64,000 bases of DNA from Mycoplasma sp. CAG:956 (GCA_000433475.1 HF993110.1:132604-196603), one strand, 5' to 3'. Shown: positions 16,705 through 26,245, counted from the first letter of the stretch. Notes: generated by a model from the sequence alone, not told the origin. Numbers and translations are program-made.

Positions 16705-17379
16705 ATGGATACATTATTAATATTTTTAATTATACTAATACCATTACTAGCTCAAATTAAAATAACTAGTAGTTATAATAAATATAAAAAAGAAAAAAAT
16801 ATTTGTAATTTAACTGGGCAAGAAGTAGCAAGAAAAATTTTAGATGAAAATGGTTTAAATAACATTCATATTGTTGAAATAAATGGCGAATTAACTGACC
16901 ATTATGACTCAGAAAGAAAGGTTATACGCTTATCAGCAGATATATTTCATGGTAATACCCTAGCTGCAGCTGCCGTAGCGGCTCATGAATGTGGGCATGC
17001 AATCCAAGATAAAGAAAATTATACTTTTTTAAGAATGCGTTCCGCAATTTATCCTGTTGTAAATGCAGCAACTAGTATTTCTTATTATATAATTTTTGCA
17101 GGACTTTTGTTTCAAGCCTTTAAGCTTGCTTATATAGGTATTGCTCTAACTTGCTGCGGATTACTATTTCAATTAGTGACCTTACCAGTAGAATTTGATG
17201 CTTCTAAACGAGCTTTACAAAAATTAGAAGATTATCATTTACTATCATCATCAGAAATTGATGGGGCTAGAAGCGTTTTAACGGCAGCAGCATTAACGTA
17301 TGTTGCAGGCATAATCGCCTCAGTATTACAAATAATAAGACTTTTACTAATTACTCGTAATGAAGAACGTAACAAGTGA
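16705..17379 (+). CDS. yugP: Membrane zinc metallopeptidase, YugP type
   Basis: 224 residues. The signature HECGHAIQ (HExxH) lies near residue 92, after an N-terminal TM helix and an extracytoplasmic-like stretch; three hydrophobic segments follow, as in the Zn_peptidase_2 (YugP) family. It is a predicted integral membrane protease with unknown substrates. AGGAG sits four bases before the ATG, 22 bases after cysS, so the two are likely co-transcribed. The stop is TGA, which shows TGA is not a sense codon here. Confidence 0.88.
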   Translation: MDTLLIFLIILIPLLAQIKITSSYNKYKKEKNICNLTGQEVARKILDENGLNNIHIVEINGELTDHYDSERKVIRLSADIFHGNTLAAAAVAAHECGHAIQDKENYTFLRMRSAIYPVVNAATSISYYIIFAGLLFQAFKLAYIGIALTCCGLLFQLVTLPVEFDASKRALQKLEDYHLLSSSEIDGARSVLTAAALTYVAGIIASVLQIIRLLLITRNEERNK

Positions 17380-17384
17380 TTTTG

Positions 17385-17411
17385 AAACTTCTATATTTTA
17401 GGAGTTTTTTT
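17385..17411 (+). terminator. Terminator of cysS-yugP
   Basis: AAACTTCT (17385-17392) pairs with AGGAGTTT (17400-17407), one wobble, followed by seven T. Confidence 0.8.
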
Positions 17412-17485
17412 CTTTGTGTTTTCTTATACATAAAGTTTTATTTCATCACCAAGTAGAAACTATTTTAGCTCAAAAACTTTTTTCC

Positions 17486-17514
17486 TTGTAAATTTTTCCT
17501 ATTTGTGTTAATAT
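17486..17514 (+). promoter_or_regulatory. Promoter of the 17.5-20.5 kb cassette
   Basis: TTGTAA (17486-17491), 17 bases, TAATAT (17509-17514), with TG one base before the -10. Confidence 0.75.
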
Positions 17515-17536
17515 AACAGCCGAATGGGGGATATAT

Positions 17537-17791
17537 ATGAGAATCGGTGATATTAAAGTTATCGATAATGTAAATTATCTCATCTTAGATATACTAGAGA
17601 AAAATAATAATATTTATGTTATGGTTACTAAATTAAATGAAAATAATGAACCAACAATGGATGAATACAAGGTATACAAAATTATAGAAAACAAATGGCA
17701 ATTAGAAGAAAACAAGCAAACTTTAAATGAATTATTGCCAATTTTTACAAAGAATATTAACAATATGTTAAATAAACTAATGGGGGAATAA
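17537..17791 (+). CDS. Unknown small protein A of the cassette (84 aa)
   Basis: A small soluble protein with a probable beta-sheet N-terminal part and a helical tail (KNINNMLNKLMGE). The pattern 'i.vid..nYLILDILEKNNN.YVMVTKL....EYKVYKIIENKWQLEE' resembles DUF1292-type proteins and also the 85-residue protein that closes this cassette (20220-20477), suggesting a common fold. GGGGG lies upstream of ATG 17537. It is 2 nt from the 808-residue gene and driven by its own promoter. Function is unknown to me. Confidence 0.6.
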   Translation: MRIGDIKVIDNVNYLILDILEKNNNIYVMVTKLNENNEPTMDEYKVYKIIENKWQLEENKQTLNELLPIFTKNINNMLNKLMGE

Positions 17792-17793
17792 AA

Positions 17794-20220
17794 ATGAAAA
17801 AAGATATAGTAAACTTAAGTAAAGAAGAATATGAATATTTAAAAAGTATAGATTTAAATTTAACAAAAGAAACAGAAATTTATTTTGATTATGATCTAAT
17901 CATGGCAAATATTGACAAGACACCAAGAGAAATAATTCAAATGGATGATACCATTGATAGAAGATTCTTATCATGGTTTGATAAATTATTTGCTAGTAAT
18001 CTTGAAAACTTTTTTGGAGATTATTATAAAACTAATATTAGTGGTAATAAAGCACCAGGAAATGAAAAATGTCCATTAAATAATAAAGAAAGTGAAGAAT
18101 ATAAAGATTATATTAAGTATAAAAAAATATTTGCTTTATCTTTAAGAGCCATGGCTTGTGGAAAAGCTAAAGCAATACAAGAAGCTTTCAATTCTAGTGG
18201 TAATATTTGTCAAATTGAAAATGAAGCTGCAAAAGAATATACACATTCAATGAAAGAACTTATTGGTGATGATTTTACCAAACCATCATCTGACTATATA
18301 ATTATTGATAACCGAGTAGAACTATATAAAAGTATAATAAAAGATAGAAAAAAACCAAAATTAGCTTCATCAACTAGCTTCGATGATATCATACAAATAG
18401 TAGAAAAAAGTCTTAATAAAAAGGAACTTACTGACAAAGAAGCAGAAATAGATGATTATATTGCTGATACTCTAGGCTATGACTCTGTTTATGATGCCAT
18501 AAATCCTAGAAGCTGTTATTATGTTGATAACTATCTAAATTTAATCTTTATTATCAGAGCTTTAGCAGATAGTTCTCAAAATAAAGATTATTCTAAAGTA
18601 TATAAACAAGTTTTATCTCAGAAGAAAGATATTTCTCAAGATGTTGATGAAGTAATGCCAAAAGGATATAAAAATACAGAAATAGGCAAAGCTCTCTTAG
18701 AGTTAGATGCTTATATTGTTGGAATAAACGTATCTAATATATATCAAGAATATAGTCAATATCTTATTAATAATGCAGCTAACTTTGGCATTTTAGGTAA
18801 TACTGATGGTTTAAGTAAGGAAGAAATAGCTACTAAAAATCAAGAGTATTTTGATAGAAAAGACCATGGTAAAGAAGTAGCTTATCAAGTTGACTATAAA
18901 GATGGTACATATGAATTTAATCCTAAATTAACTGATAGTGAAATTGATAATGATAAAAAAACAATAAGCGATGTTCGTAATAAATTAGAAAATGATAATG
19001 CCAAACAGGCAATTACTAATGACTTAATAGCTATTATCGATAAATTAATAGATAAAAAAGAATTAAATGAAAGTGAACGTGCTTTATTAACTAGCAATGG
19101 TATTGCTGAAAACTTAAGTGAAGATGAATTAAAAGCCAAAAAATCTGAATTAAATAATACTTATAATAATTTACATAACGAAGCTAATACAAGAGCTAAT
19201 AAAATAAAAGCCTTAGTTAAAGCTAGTGATATTATTGGCTATAAGAAAAAAGCTGCTAAAAATAAAGACAAAGTGATCAACAAGACTCCAGCACTAGAAA
19301 AATGGACAAAAAACATTGCTAAAGTAGCCTTCCCATTCTTAGGAGGAGCCATAGGAGCCAACTTAGCCTTCGTTTTAGGACCAGTTGGCATTGTGGCTAC
19401 AAATGCTATTGGTATTTTCATTATTACTCAAGCAAGAGCTTACGCTAATATTTTAGAAGAACAAGAACTAAATGGTGATGAAATAGAAATTGAATCTATT
19501 GAAAAACCAACTAATAAAGTTTGTAACAAAGTAAGTAGCTTACTTCGTAAAGCACATTTAGACAAAATATCCAAATTCAATATGTTTGAAAAATTATCAA
19601 ATACCAGATTTAAAGCTGTAAATAAGTTCTTTGGTAACAAAGATGTATTAAGAATTATTGCTAATACTGTTACTACTGGGTTAATTGCTATGGATTTAGG
19701 AGCTTTGAAAAATGCTATTTCTAACAAGCTTGCTGCTAAAAATCAACAAAGTAATACAGTTGAAAATCCAAGTAAGGAAACTGGAAATACTGACCCAAGT
19801 GCTGGGAATACTGAGCCTAGTATTGATGCCAGCACAGGTACAGGTTCTAATCTTGGCGATAGCAATGTGCATACCGACCCAGAACCAATTTCGATGAAAC
19901 TAGGAGATAATATCGGCTCTGATAGCCAAATTCTTAACGGTTACAAAACTTCTTATGATGCTTATAACGGTGTAAATTCTGTTCGTTTGAATCAAGATAT
20001 TCTAAATGACGGTAATACAATTATTAAAAATCTTTTCTACAACAATAATGGTAAAATGGTTAAATTGCCAATTAATCAAGGTGAAGATATAGCTGATGCC
20101 ATTGCTAGATTAGGTATTGACCCTAAAGATGTTGTAGCTAACCTTACTAATGCAAGTGGTACCGGTAGAGCTTGGGCAAGCATAGGCGATGTAGCTAAAA
20201 CTCTAGGAAGAAGTTTATAA
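17794..20220 (+). CDS. Large unknown membrane-anchored protein (808 aa), centre of the cassette
   Basis: I do not recognise this protein. Residues 1-500 are charged and mainly helical, with no signal peptide. A long hydrophobic region at about 510-545 (KVAFPFLGGAIGANLAFVLG and beyond) and a weaker one at about 617-640 could span the membrane once or twice. Residues ~650-705 are a Thr/Ser/Gly/Asn-rich linker (TGNTDPSAGNTEPSIDASTG), and the last ~100 form a small compact domain (NGKMVKLPINQGEDIADAIA, then RLGIDPKDVV). The layout suggests a cytoplasmic helical body anchored to the membrane with an exposed tail. GGGGG precedes the ATG. It overlaps the next gene in a TAATG junction. Confidence 0.7.
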   Translation: MKKDIVNLSKEEYEYLKSIDLNLTKETEIYFDYDLIMANIDKTPREIIQMDDTIDRRFLSWFDKLFASNLENFFGDYYKTNISGNKAPGNEKCPLNNKESEEYKDYIKYKKIFALSLRAMACGKAKAIQEAFNSSGNICQIENEAAKEYTHSMKELIGDDFTKPSSDYIIIDNRVELYKSIIKDRKKPKLASSTSFDDIIQIVEKSLNKKELTDKEAEIDDYIADTLGYDSVYDAINPRSCYYVDNYLNLIFIIRALADSSQNKDYSKVYKQVLSQKKDISQDVDEVMPKGYKNTEIGKALLELDAYIVGINVSNIYQEYSQYLINNAANFGILGNTDGLSKEEIATKNQEYFDRKDHGKEVAYQVDYKDGTYEFNPKLTDSEIDNDKKTISDVRNKLENDNAKQAITNDLIAIIDKLIDKKELNESERALLTSNGIAENLSEDELKAKKSELNNTYNNLHNEANTRANKIKALVKASDIIGYKKKAAKNKDKVINKTPALEKWTKNIAKVAFPFLGGAIGANLAFVLGPVGIVATNAIGIFIITQARAYANILEEQELNGDEIEIESIEKPTNKVCNKVSSLLRKAHLDKISKFNMFEKLSNTRFKAVNKFFGNKDVLRIIANTVTTGLIAMDLGALKNAISNKLAAKNQQSNTVENPSKETGNTDPSAGNTEPSIDASTGTGSNLGDSNVHTDPEPISMKLGDNIGSDSQILNGYKTSYDAYNGVNSVRLNQDILNDGNTIIKNLFYNNNGKMVKLPINQGEDIADAIARLGIDPKDVVANLTNASGTGRAWASIGDVAKTLGRSL

Positions 20221-20477
20221 TGAAGGATAAAATAATTAATTTAAAAGATGGAACTTCTATTTACATAGCTGATGAAATGGATTATCAAGGAAGAAGATAC
20301 GTTTACGGCTTACAATATGATAAAATGACTACCAATGTTACTGCTAAATACTATATATTAGAAGTTGTTGTTAGCGATAACAAATTAAAATTAAAAAAGA
20401 TAGAAGATAAAAATTTGAAAGATGAAATTTATACTAAATTTACATCTAACCAGTTTGCTAAAATTTTAGAAGATTAA
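20220..20477 (+). CDS. Unknown small protein B of the cassette (85 aa)
   Basis: Starts in a TAATG overlap with the 808-residue gene, so it is translationally coupled. Its pattern 'iinLkDGtsIYIADEMDYQGRRYVYGLQYD....YYILEVVVSDNKLKLKKIEDKNLKDEI' resembles DUF1292-like proteins and matches the order of strands in small protein A (17537-17791). The two may be diverged copies flanking the large gene. A strong terminator ends the cassette. Function is unknown. Confidence 0.6.
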   Translation: MKDKIINLKDGTSIYIADEMDYQGRRYVYGLQYDKMTTNVTAKYYILEVVVSDNKLKLKKIEDKNLKDEIYTKFTSNQFAKILED

Positions 20478-20480
20478 ATA

Positions 20481-20512
20481 AAGAGTTTTGCATGAAAAAT
20501 GCAAAACTTTTT
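20481..20512 (+). terminator. Terminator of the cassette
   Basis: AGTTTTGCAT (20484-20493) and ATGCAAAACT (20499-20508) form a perfect stem with a 5-nt loop, extended outward by three further pairs, with T-run to 20512. Confidence 0.85.
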
Positions 20513-20566
20513 CTAAAATTATAGAATAAAAAAATATCCTAATGTATAATAATTAAGAGGTTTAAT

Positions 20567-21472
20567 ATGCACGAAGTAATAACAGTTCAAAAATTTAGTG
20601 AAAACGAATGGCTTATTGATGGCATTCTAGAAGGCAATCAAAATGCTCAAAATGTTGTAATAATGCTTCATGAAGGTGGCTACAACCGAGATGAAAATGG
20701 TCTTTTCCCTGTAATTGAAGGCAGTGCAATCAAAAAAGAAAATAATAAAATAATTTTTCAAACAAAAAGCTATGGCAACTATGAAATCCTAACAAACTCC
20801 TTAATTAAAAATGATGAGTTTGCTACATTTCGCTATGACCTTCGCAATCATGGTAAAAGTCTAGTAAACGATAAAATGGATAAACGTGATACTTTATATA
20901 TGCGTCTTGCCAAAGACTTACGCGATGTAATTAAATATTTAAAAAATAAGTATTCTTTTAAAAAAATATATTTCATCGGTACTGGCATAGGAGCTTTAGT
21001 AATTGAATATTATTTAACGAAAATAAATGATATACCTTTGAATGACATAAAACAAATACACCTTATTTGTCCTAATTCGCCAAAAATAATCTATAATCTT
21101 AATCCTAAATATCAATTTAGCTATCAAAAACAAGAATACTTACTTCACCATAATACACAATTTACTAAAATAAAAGGAATATTTGAAGGCAAAAAAACTA
21201 TCTATGAAGCTGAAGAAAACTACGATATTGAAATAGAATTTGCTAAATTGCAACTAAAAACGATTTATTATTTATCAACAACAGATAAATTAATTCCTTT
21301 AGAACTTTATCTTAAAATATTAAATAAGGCTCAAGAAATAAATCATAATATACAATATGAAATCATTACTAAATTGAATGATTATGGCAATACCGATCAT
21401 GGTTTGTATGACAAAGAATCTAGTACATACCTTTTGAAACAAATATATCAAATTATTATTGATAATCATTAG
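20567..21472 (+). CDS. Alpha/beta-hydrolase-fold protein lacking the nucleophile
   Basis: 301 residues with an alpha/beta-hydrolase arrangement: strand plus oxyanion region (NVVIMLHEGGYNRDENG), RYDLRNHGKS, the nucleophile elbow YFIGTGIGALV, a late Asp (STTDKLIP) and a His (TDHGLYD). At the elbow the expected G-x-S-x-G reads G-T-G-I-G, so the serine is Gly. Asp and His candidates remain. It may be a non-hydrolytic relative, or use another residue. Start has AGAGG upstream. It shares a unit with the DUF2130 gene 34 bases downstream. Confidence 0.7.
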   Translation: MHEVITVQKFSENEWLIDGILEGNQNAQNVVIMLHEGGYNRDENGLFPVIEGSAIKKENNKIIFQTKSYGNYEILTNSLIKNDEFATFRYDLRNHGKSLVNDKMDKRDTLYMRLAKDLRDVIKYLKNKYSFKKIYFIGTGIGALVIEYYLTKINDIPLNDIKQIHLICPNSPKIIYNLNPKYQFSYQKQEYLLHHNTQFTKIKGIFEGKKTIYEAEENYDIEIEFAKLQLKTIYYLSTTDKLIPLELYLKILNKAQEINHNIQYEIITKLNDYGNTDHGLYDKESSTYLLKQIYQIIIDNH

Positions 21473-21506
21473 TAAATAATATTTATAAGAAGAAAGGAAG
21501 ATAAAA

Positions 21507-22832
21507 ATGAATGAAATAAAATGTCCACACTGCAAGACCGTTTTTCAAATTGATGAACAGTCTTATAATTCAATTGCTAAGCAAGTAAGAGATGAAGAAT
21601 TTAGAAAGGATTTACAAGAACGAGAAAAACAATTTAATAGCGAAAAAGATACAGCTTTAGAAATTCAAGAAGCTAATTTAGAAAGAAAATATGAAAAAGT
21701 GAGTCAAACCTTAAAAGATGAATATACAAAAAAACTAAATGACCAACAAGTTAAAATAAACGAATTAACCTCTAAATTAGAAAATATCAATAATGACCAT
21801 GCTAATGCTATAAAACTTCAAGAAACTAAATATCAATTAGAACTACAAGAAGAAAAATCAAAGAATATTCAAGAATTAGAAAAGGTAACAACAAAATTAG
21901 AAACCTCTAAAAGTGAGTATTTGATAAAAGAAACTTCCTTAAAAGCAACTTATGAAGAAAAATTAAAAGCTAAAGACGAACAAATAGCATATTACAAAGA
22001 TTTTAAAGCCAGACAATCTACTAAAATGGTAGGTGAATCTTTAGAGGTACACTGTAATACAGAGTTTAACAAATTAAGACCATTATTTAAAAATGCTTAC
22101 TTTGAAAAAGATAATGATGCTAAAACTGGCTCTAAAGGCGATTTCATCTTTAAAGATTATGATGATGAAGGTACCGAAATTACCTCAATAATGTTTGAAA
22201 TGAAAAATGAGGCCGATATGACCGCTAGTAAGCATAAGAATGAAGACTTCTTTAAAGAATTAGATAAAGATCGTCATGAAAAAAATTGTGAATATGCTGT
22301 ATTAGTATCGCTACTTGAAATTGACAATGACTATTATAATACTGGTATCGTAGATGTTAGTTATCGCTATCCTAAAATGTATGTTATTAGACCTCAATTT
22401 TTTATTCCTTTAATAACATTAATAAGAAGTATGGGGTTAAATACTTTAGATTATAAGAAGGAACTAGAAATAGTTCAGAATCAAAATATTGATATTTCTA
22501 ACTTTGAAGATAGCTTAAATAAATTTAAAAATGATTTTGGTCGTAATTATGCTCTAGCCAGTAAAAAATTTACTACTGCCATTGAGGAAATTGATAAAAC
22601 AATTGATCACTTACAAAAAACTAAAGAAGCCTTATTATCAAGCGATAAAAACTTACGAATTGCTAATGATAAAATTGATAACATAACTATTAAGAAGTTA
22701 ACTAATAATAGTAAAAGCATTCGTGATATGTTTACTAAATTAAAAGAAGAAAAAGTTATTTCTAAAAAAGGTGATAGTGCTAAAGAAGAAACTGATGATA
22801 ATAAATTATTATCAGAAGATTTAAATGATTAA
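21507..22832 (+). CDS. DUF2130 protein with PD-(D/E)xK-like core
   Basis: 441 residues. An N-terminal zinc-ribbon start (IKCPHCKTVF), a coiled coil (about 25-165), then a core with MVGESLEVHCNTEFNKLRP, KGDFIFKDYDDEG and IMFEMKNEADM, and a further helical tail. The GD...ExK arrangement looks like the metal site of PD-(D/E)xK nucleases, as previously suggested by the shape of DUF2130; I infer nuclease-like folding, not activity. RmuC-like layout (coiled coil plus nuclease core) hints at a DNA role. AGAAAGGAAG lies before the ATG. Confidence 0.8.
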   Translation: MNEIKCPHCKTVFQIDEQSYNSIAKQVRDEEFRKDLQEREKQFNSEKDTALEIQEANLERKYEKVSQTLKDEYTKKLNDQQVKINELTSKLENINNDHANAIKLQETKYQLELQEEKSKNIQELEKVTTKLETSKSEYLIKETSLKATYEEKLKAKDEQIAYYKDFKARQSTKMVGESLEVHCNTEFNKLRPLFKNAYFEKDNDAKTGSKGDFIFKDYDDEGTEITSIMFEMKNEADMTASKHKNEDFFKELDKDRHEKNCEYAVLVSLLEIDNDYYNTGIVDVSYRYPKMYVIRPQFFIPLITLIRSMGLNTLDYKKELEIVQNQNIDISNFEDSLNKFKNDFGRNYALASKKFTTAIEEIDKTIDHLQKTKEALLSSDKNLRIANDKIDNITIKKLTNNSKSIRDMFTKLKEEKVISKKGDSAKEETDDNKLLSEDLND

Positions 22833-22852
22833 TAAAAGTATATTAAGAAATT

Positions 22853-22888
22853 AAAGTCACATATAATACTAATACTAGTGACTTTTTT
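22853..22888 (+). terminator. Terminator after the DUF2130 gene
   Basis: AAAGTCAC (22853-22860) pairs with GTGACTTT (22878-22885) around a 17-nt loop, followed by T. Confidence 0.7.
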
Positions 22889-22940
22889 AAAACTGATTGG
22901 CATCAACTTTACATAATAATAAAAATATTTATTTAATTTT

Positions 22941-22969
22941 CTGATATTTTTTATAAAATTTGGTATACT
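22941..22969 (+). promoter_or_regulatory. Promoter of the alcohol dehydrogenase gene
   Basis: TGGTATACT (22961-22969) is an extended -10; CTGATA at 22941-22946 gives a 17-bp spacer to a weak -35. Confidence 0.6.
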
Positions 22970-22996
22970 CAAATTAAGGATAGGTGATTTATTTAA

Positions 22997-24025
22997 ATGA
23001 AAGCATTAACTTTGGTAGAACCAAAAAAATTTGCAATAATTGAAAAAGATATACCAGTAGCTACTGGTAATAAGGTTGTTATAAAGGTCAAAAGAACTGG
23101 AATATGTGGCTCAGATATCCATATGATTTGGCAAACTGGTTATAATGCTGGTACTAATTTTGTTATTGGACATGAATTTGCTGGTGAAATATATGATTCA
23201 GGTAACAGTACAATATTTAAAAATGGCGATAGAGTTGTTGCCATGGAAATTGGCTCTTGCTTAAAAGATACTTGTGAGTTCTGTGGTACAGGTCATGAAA
23301 ATATTTGTGACCATGTTTTAGAAGGCGGTCCAGGTATTGGCTCTGATGGTGGTTATGGACAATATGTTGCTGTAAGAGAGGATATGGTTAGATTCCTACC
23401 AGATAATGTTAGTTTTACTGCAGGTGCTATGGTAGAACCAGCTTCAATTTCTATGCACGGTTTAAAACTTGCTAAAGTAAATGAAAATAGTAAAGTATTA
23501 ATAACTGGTTGTGGTCCAATTGGAATGTTTGCGGCAGCTTGTGCTCATGCTCTAGATGTTAAAGAAGTTTATATAACCGAGACTAATAACGATAGAATAA
23601 AATTGGTTACCGATTCAGGCTTTGTAAAGAAGGCTTTTGATGCTAAAGATGACCAAATTGATAATAAGTTAAAAGAAGTAGCACCATCAGGCTTTGATGC
23701 TGTAATTGAATGCTCTGGTAATCAAAAAGCTAGTACAATGGGATTAAATCATTTGAAAAAAGGTGGCGAAATGGTTTTAATTGCTTATGGCAATGCCCCA
23801 GAAATAAATGTATTTAACTTTGTTAACAATGAATATCATTTGTCAGGTAGCTTGTTCTTTACCACTAAAGAATTTGAAAGTGTTATCAAATTAATGCATG
23901 AAGGAAAATTAAATCTTGAATCTTATGCTAAAGAGATAGAAATGACAGATGTTCAAACATCATTAGAAAATTTTGAAAAAGGAACGGATTGTCCAATCAA
24001 ATTTGTTATTAAGATGAATGATTAA
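22997..24025 (+). CDS. Zinc-dependent medium-chain alcohol dehydrogenase
   Basis: 342 residues, MDR family. The catalytic zinc site is shown by TGICGSDIHM and GHEFAG; the structural zinc lobe by SCLKDTCEFCGTGHENIC (spacing C-x5-C-x2-C-x7-C; the first gap is longer than the usual C-x2-C). The Rossmann motif is GCGPIG with an acidic ET after strand two, suggesting NAD. It fits the butanediol/sorbitol/threonine dehydrogenase subgroup; the substrate is not determined. It has its own promoter and terminator. Confidence 0.88.
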   Translation: MKALTLVEPKKFAIIEKDIPVATGNKVVIKVKRTGICGSDIHMIWQTGYNAGTNFVIGHEFAGEIYDSGNSTIFKNGDRVVAMEIGSCLKDTCEFCGTGHENICDHVLEGGPGIGSDGGYGQYVAVREDMVRFLPDNVSFTAGAMVEPASISMHGLKLAKVNENSKVLITGCGPIGMFAAACAHALDVKEVYITETNNDRIKLVTDSGFVKKAFDAKDDQIDNKLKEVAPSGFDAVIECSGNQKASTMGLNHLKKGGEMVLIAYGNAPEINVFNFVNNEYHLSGSLFFTTKEFESVIKLMHEGKLNLESYAKEIEMTDVQTSLENFEKGTDCPIKFVIKMND

Positions 24026-24050
24026 AATTAAATAAATATGAATTAATTTA

Positions 24051-24094
24051 AAAAAAGAATAACTATATAACTTTACTGGTGGTTATTCTTTTTT
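24051..24094. terminator. Strong (bidirectional-looking) terminator
   Basis: AAAAAAGAATAAC (24051-24063) and GTTATTCTTTTTT (24082-24094) form a 13-bp stem. A-run and T-run flank it, so it could work on both strands; only the upstream dehydrogenase needs it. The following 190 bases before uvrB are AT-rich and hold nothing recognisable. Confidence 0.8.
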
Positions 24095-24289
24095 CTTGTA
24101 TTTATTACTGAATAATGCTAGAATTATAGGCGAAAACTTAAGTATTATTAAGATTTAAATAAATGAATTTTAAAAATTAAACTAAAAAATAAGTCTTATA
24201 TATTAAAATAAATAAAAAGTACAGTATTAACACTTAATAATTAATTAAACTAATAATAAATAAATTAAAATTTATTGGAGGAATTAAAT

Positions 24290-26245
24290 ATGTTTGAATT
24301 AGTATCAAAATATCAACCAAGTGGTGACCAACCAAAAGCTATTAAGGAGTTAGTAGATGGTCTAAATGAAGGTAAAAAAGAACAGGTTTTACTGGGAGCT
24401 ACTGGTACTGGTAAGACATTTACAATAGCTAATGTAATTGCTAAGACTAATAAACCAACTTTGGTTCTTGCTCATAATAAAACTTTAGCAGGTCAACTTT
24501 ATTCAGAGTTAAAAGAATTCTTTCCACATAACCATGTCGAATACTTTGTATCTTATTATGACTATTATCAGCCAGAGGCTTACGTCCCTTCTAGCGATAC
24601 TTATATAGAAAAAGATAGTTCAATTAATGATGAAATAGATGAACTACGTCATGGAGCAACATCCAGTCTAATTAATAATCGTGATGTTATCGTCGTTGCT
24701 TCCGTTTCTTGTATTTATGGTATTGGCGATAAAGAAGACTACGTTAATTCTATGCTTATTTTAAGTGTTGGTCAAAAAATTAGCCGTGGTGAAATTTTAG
24801 ACCGTCTAATTGATATGACTTATGAAAGAAATGATTTAGATTTTCATCGTGGTACTTTTAGAGTTCATGGCGATACTATTGATATTATTTTAGCTAGTGA
24901 AAAATCCCACGGTATTAAAATTGAATTATTTGGCGATGAAGTTGACCGTATTTGTATATTTGACCCATTAACTGGGGCTTTAGAAAAACAAGTAAAAAAT
25001 ATCTCAATATTCCCAGCCACCCATTTTGTAACTAGTAAAGAAAAATTACAAGAGGCCATAAGAAGAATTCAAGCTGAATTAGATACTCGTTTGCAATACT
25101 TTAAAGATAATAATAAACTCTTAGAAGAACAAAGACTAAGAGAACGTGTTAATTATGATATCGAAATGTTAAAAGAAACTGGATTCTGTAATGGTGTTGA
25201 AAACTATTCCCGTCACTTGGCACTTCGTGATGAAGGAGAAACTCCATCGACCTTAATGGATTTCTTTCCAGATGATTTTCTTTTGGTAGTAGATGAATCC
25301 CATGTTACTTTACCTCAAGTTCGTGGTATGTATAATGGGGATAGAATGCGAAAGCAAACACTAGTAGATTATGGCTTTAGACTTCCTAGTGCTCTTGATA
25401 ATCGTCCTTTAAAATATGAGGAATTTGAGAGAAAAATTAATCAAGTAATTTATGTTTCAGCAACTCCTGGCGACTATGAATTAGAGCATACCCATAATAA
25501 ATATGTTGAGCAAATTATTAGACCAACTGGACTTTTAGACCCAAAAATTGAAGTGCGACAAACTGAAGGTCAAGTTGATGATATTATTTCAGAAATAAAT
25601 ATTCGCAAAAATAAAAATGAAAGAGTTCTTATTACCACTTTAACTATTAGAATGGCAGAAGAATTAACCAATTATTTAAAAGAAGTTGGCATAAAAGTTG
25701 CTTACTTACACAGTGAAGTTAAAACTCTTGATCGTCTAAAAATTATTCACGATTTAAGATGTGGCAAATATGATTGTGTTGTCGGTATAAACCTTCTAAG
25801 AGAAGGCATTGATATTCCAGAAGTATCACTAATTTGTATAATGGATGCTGATAAGCAAGGTTTCTTAAGAAGTACTAGAAGTTTAATTCAAACTGTTGGT
25901 CGTGCAGCAAGAAATGCAAATGGAAATGTCATAATGTATGCCGATACAATAAGTCAAGCTATGGATGAAACGATAAAAGAAACGAATCGTCGTCGCAATA
26001 TTCAAGAAAAATATAATGAAGAACACAATATTACCCCAAAAACAATTATAAAAGAAATAAGAGAAGTAGTATCTAATGAAATAAAAGATGATGGTGGTAA
26101 AGAAAAGACTAAGATGAGTAAAAAAGATAAAGCTTTATTAATGCAATCTATTGAAACTCAAATGAATGAAGCCGCTAAGAACTTAGACTTTGAACGAGCT
26201 ATGGAATTAAGAGACATCTTATTTGAAATGAAATCGAACAAATAA
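24290..26245 (+). CDS. uvrB: Excinuclease ABC subunit B
   Basis: 651 residues. Walker A is GATGTGKT (about 36-43), the damage-probing beta-hairpin is YYDYYQPEAYVP, DEAD-like box is VVDESHVT, helicase motif VI is QTVGRAARN, and the C-terminal UVR motif is DFERAMELRDILFEM. It unwinds DNA at lesions delivered by UvrA and recruits UvrC. ATG 24290 was chosen over TTG 24275, as GGAGG sits in between. In many Firmicutes uvrA follows directly; here it is 6 kb away at 32186. No LexA box was noticed. Confidence 0.97.
   Translation: MFELVSKYQPSGDQPKAIKELVDGLNEGKKEQVLLGATGTGKTFTIANVIAKTNKPTLVLAHNKTLAGQLYSELKEFFPHNHVEYFVSYYDYYQPEAYVPSSDTYIEKDSSINDEIDELRHGATSSLINNRDVIVVASVSCIYGIGDKEDYVNSMLILSVGQKISRGEILDRLIDMTYERNDLDFHRGTFRVHGDTIDIILASEKSHGIKIELFGDEVDRICIFDPLTGALEKQVKNISIFPATHFVTSKEKLQEAIRRIQAELDTRLQYFKDNNKLLEEQRLRERVNYDIEMLKETGFCNGVENYSRHLALRDEGETPSTLMDFFPDDFLLVVDESHVTLPQVRGMYNGDRMRKQTLVDYGFRLPSALDNRPLKYEEFERKINQVIYVSATPGDYELEHTHNKYVEQIIRPTGLLDPKIEVRQTEGQVDDIISEINIRKNKNERVLITTLTIRMAEELTNYLKEVGIKVAYLHSEVKTLDRLKIIHDLRCGKYDCVVGINLLREGIDIPEVSLICIMDADKQGFLRSTRSLIQTVGRAARNANGNVIMYADTISQAMDETIKETNRRRNIQEKYNEEHNITPKTIIKEIREVVSNEIKDDGGKEKTKMSKKDKALLMQSIETQMNEAAKNLDFERAMELRDILFEMKSNK

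Noticed and set aside
17377..17379. TGA used as tryptophan (Mycoplasma code)
   Set aside because: TGA ends several genes at natural positions followed by terminators or new starts, and TGG is used for Trp throughout.
24095..24289. Riboswitch or SOS box before uvrB
   Set aside because: AT-rich sequence without a recognised aptamer or LexA/DinR palindrome.
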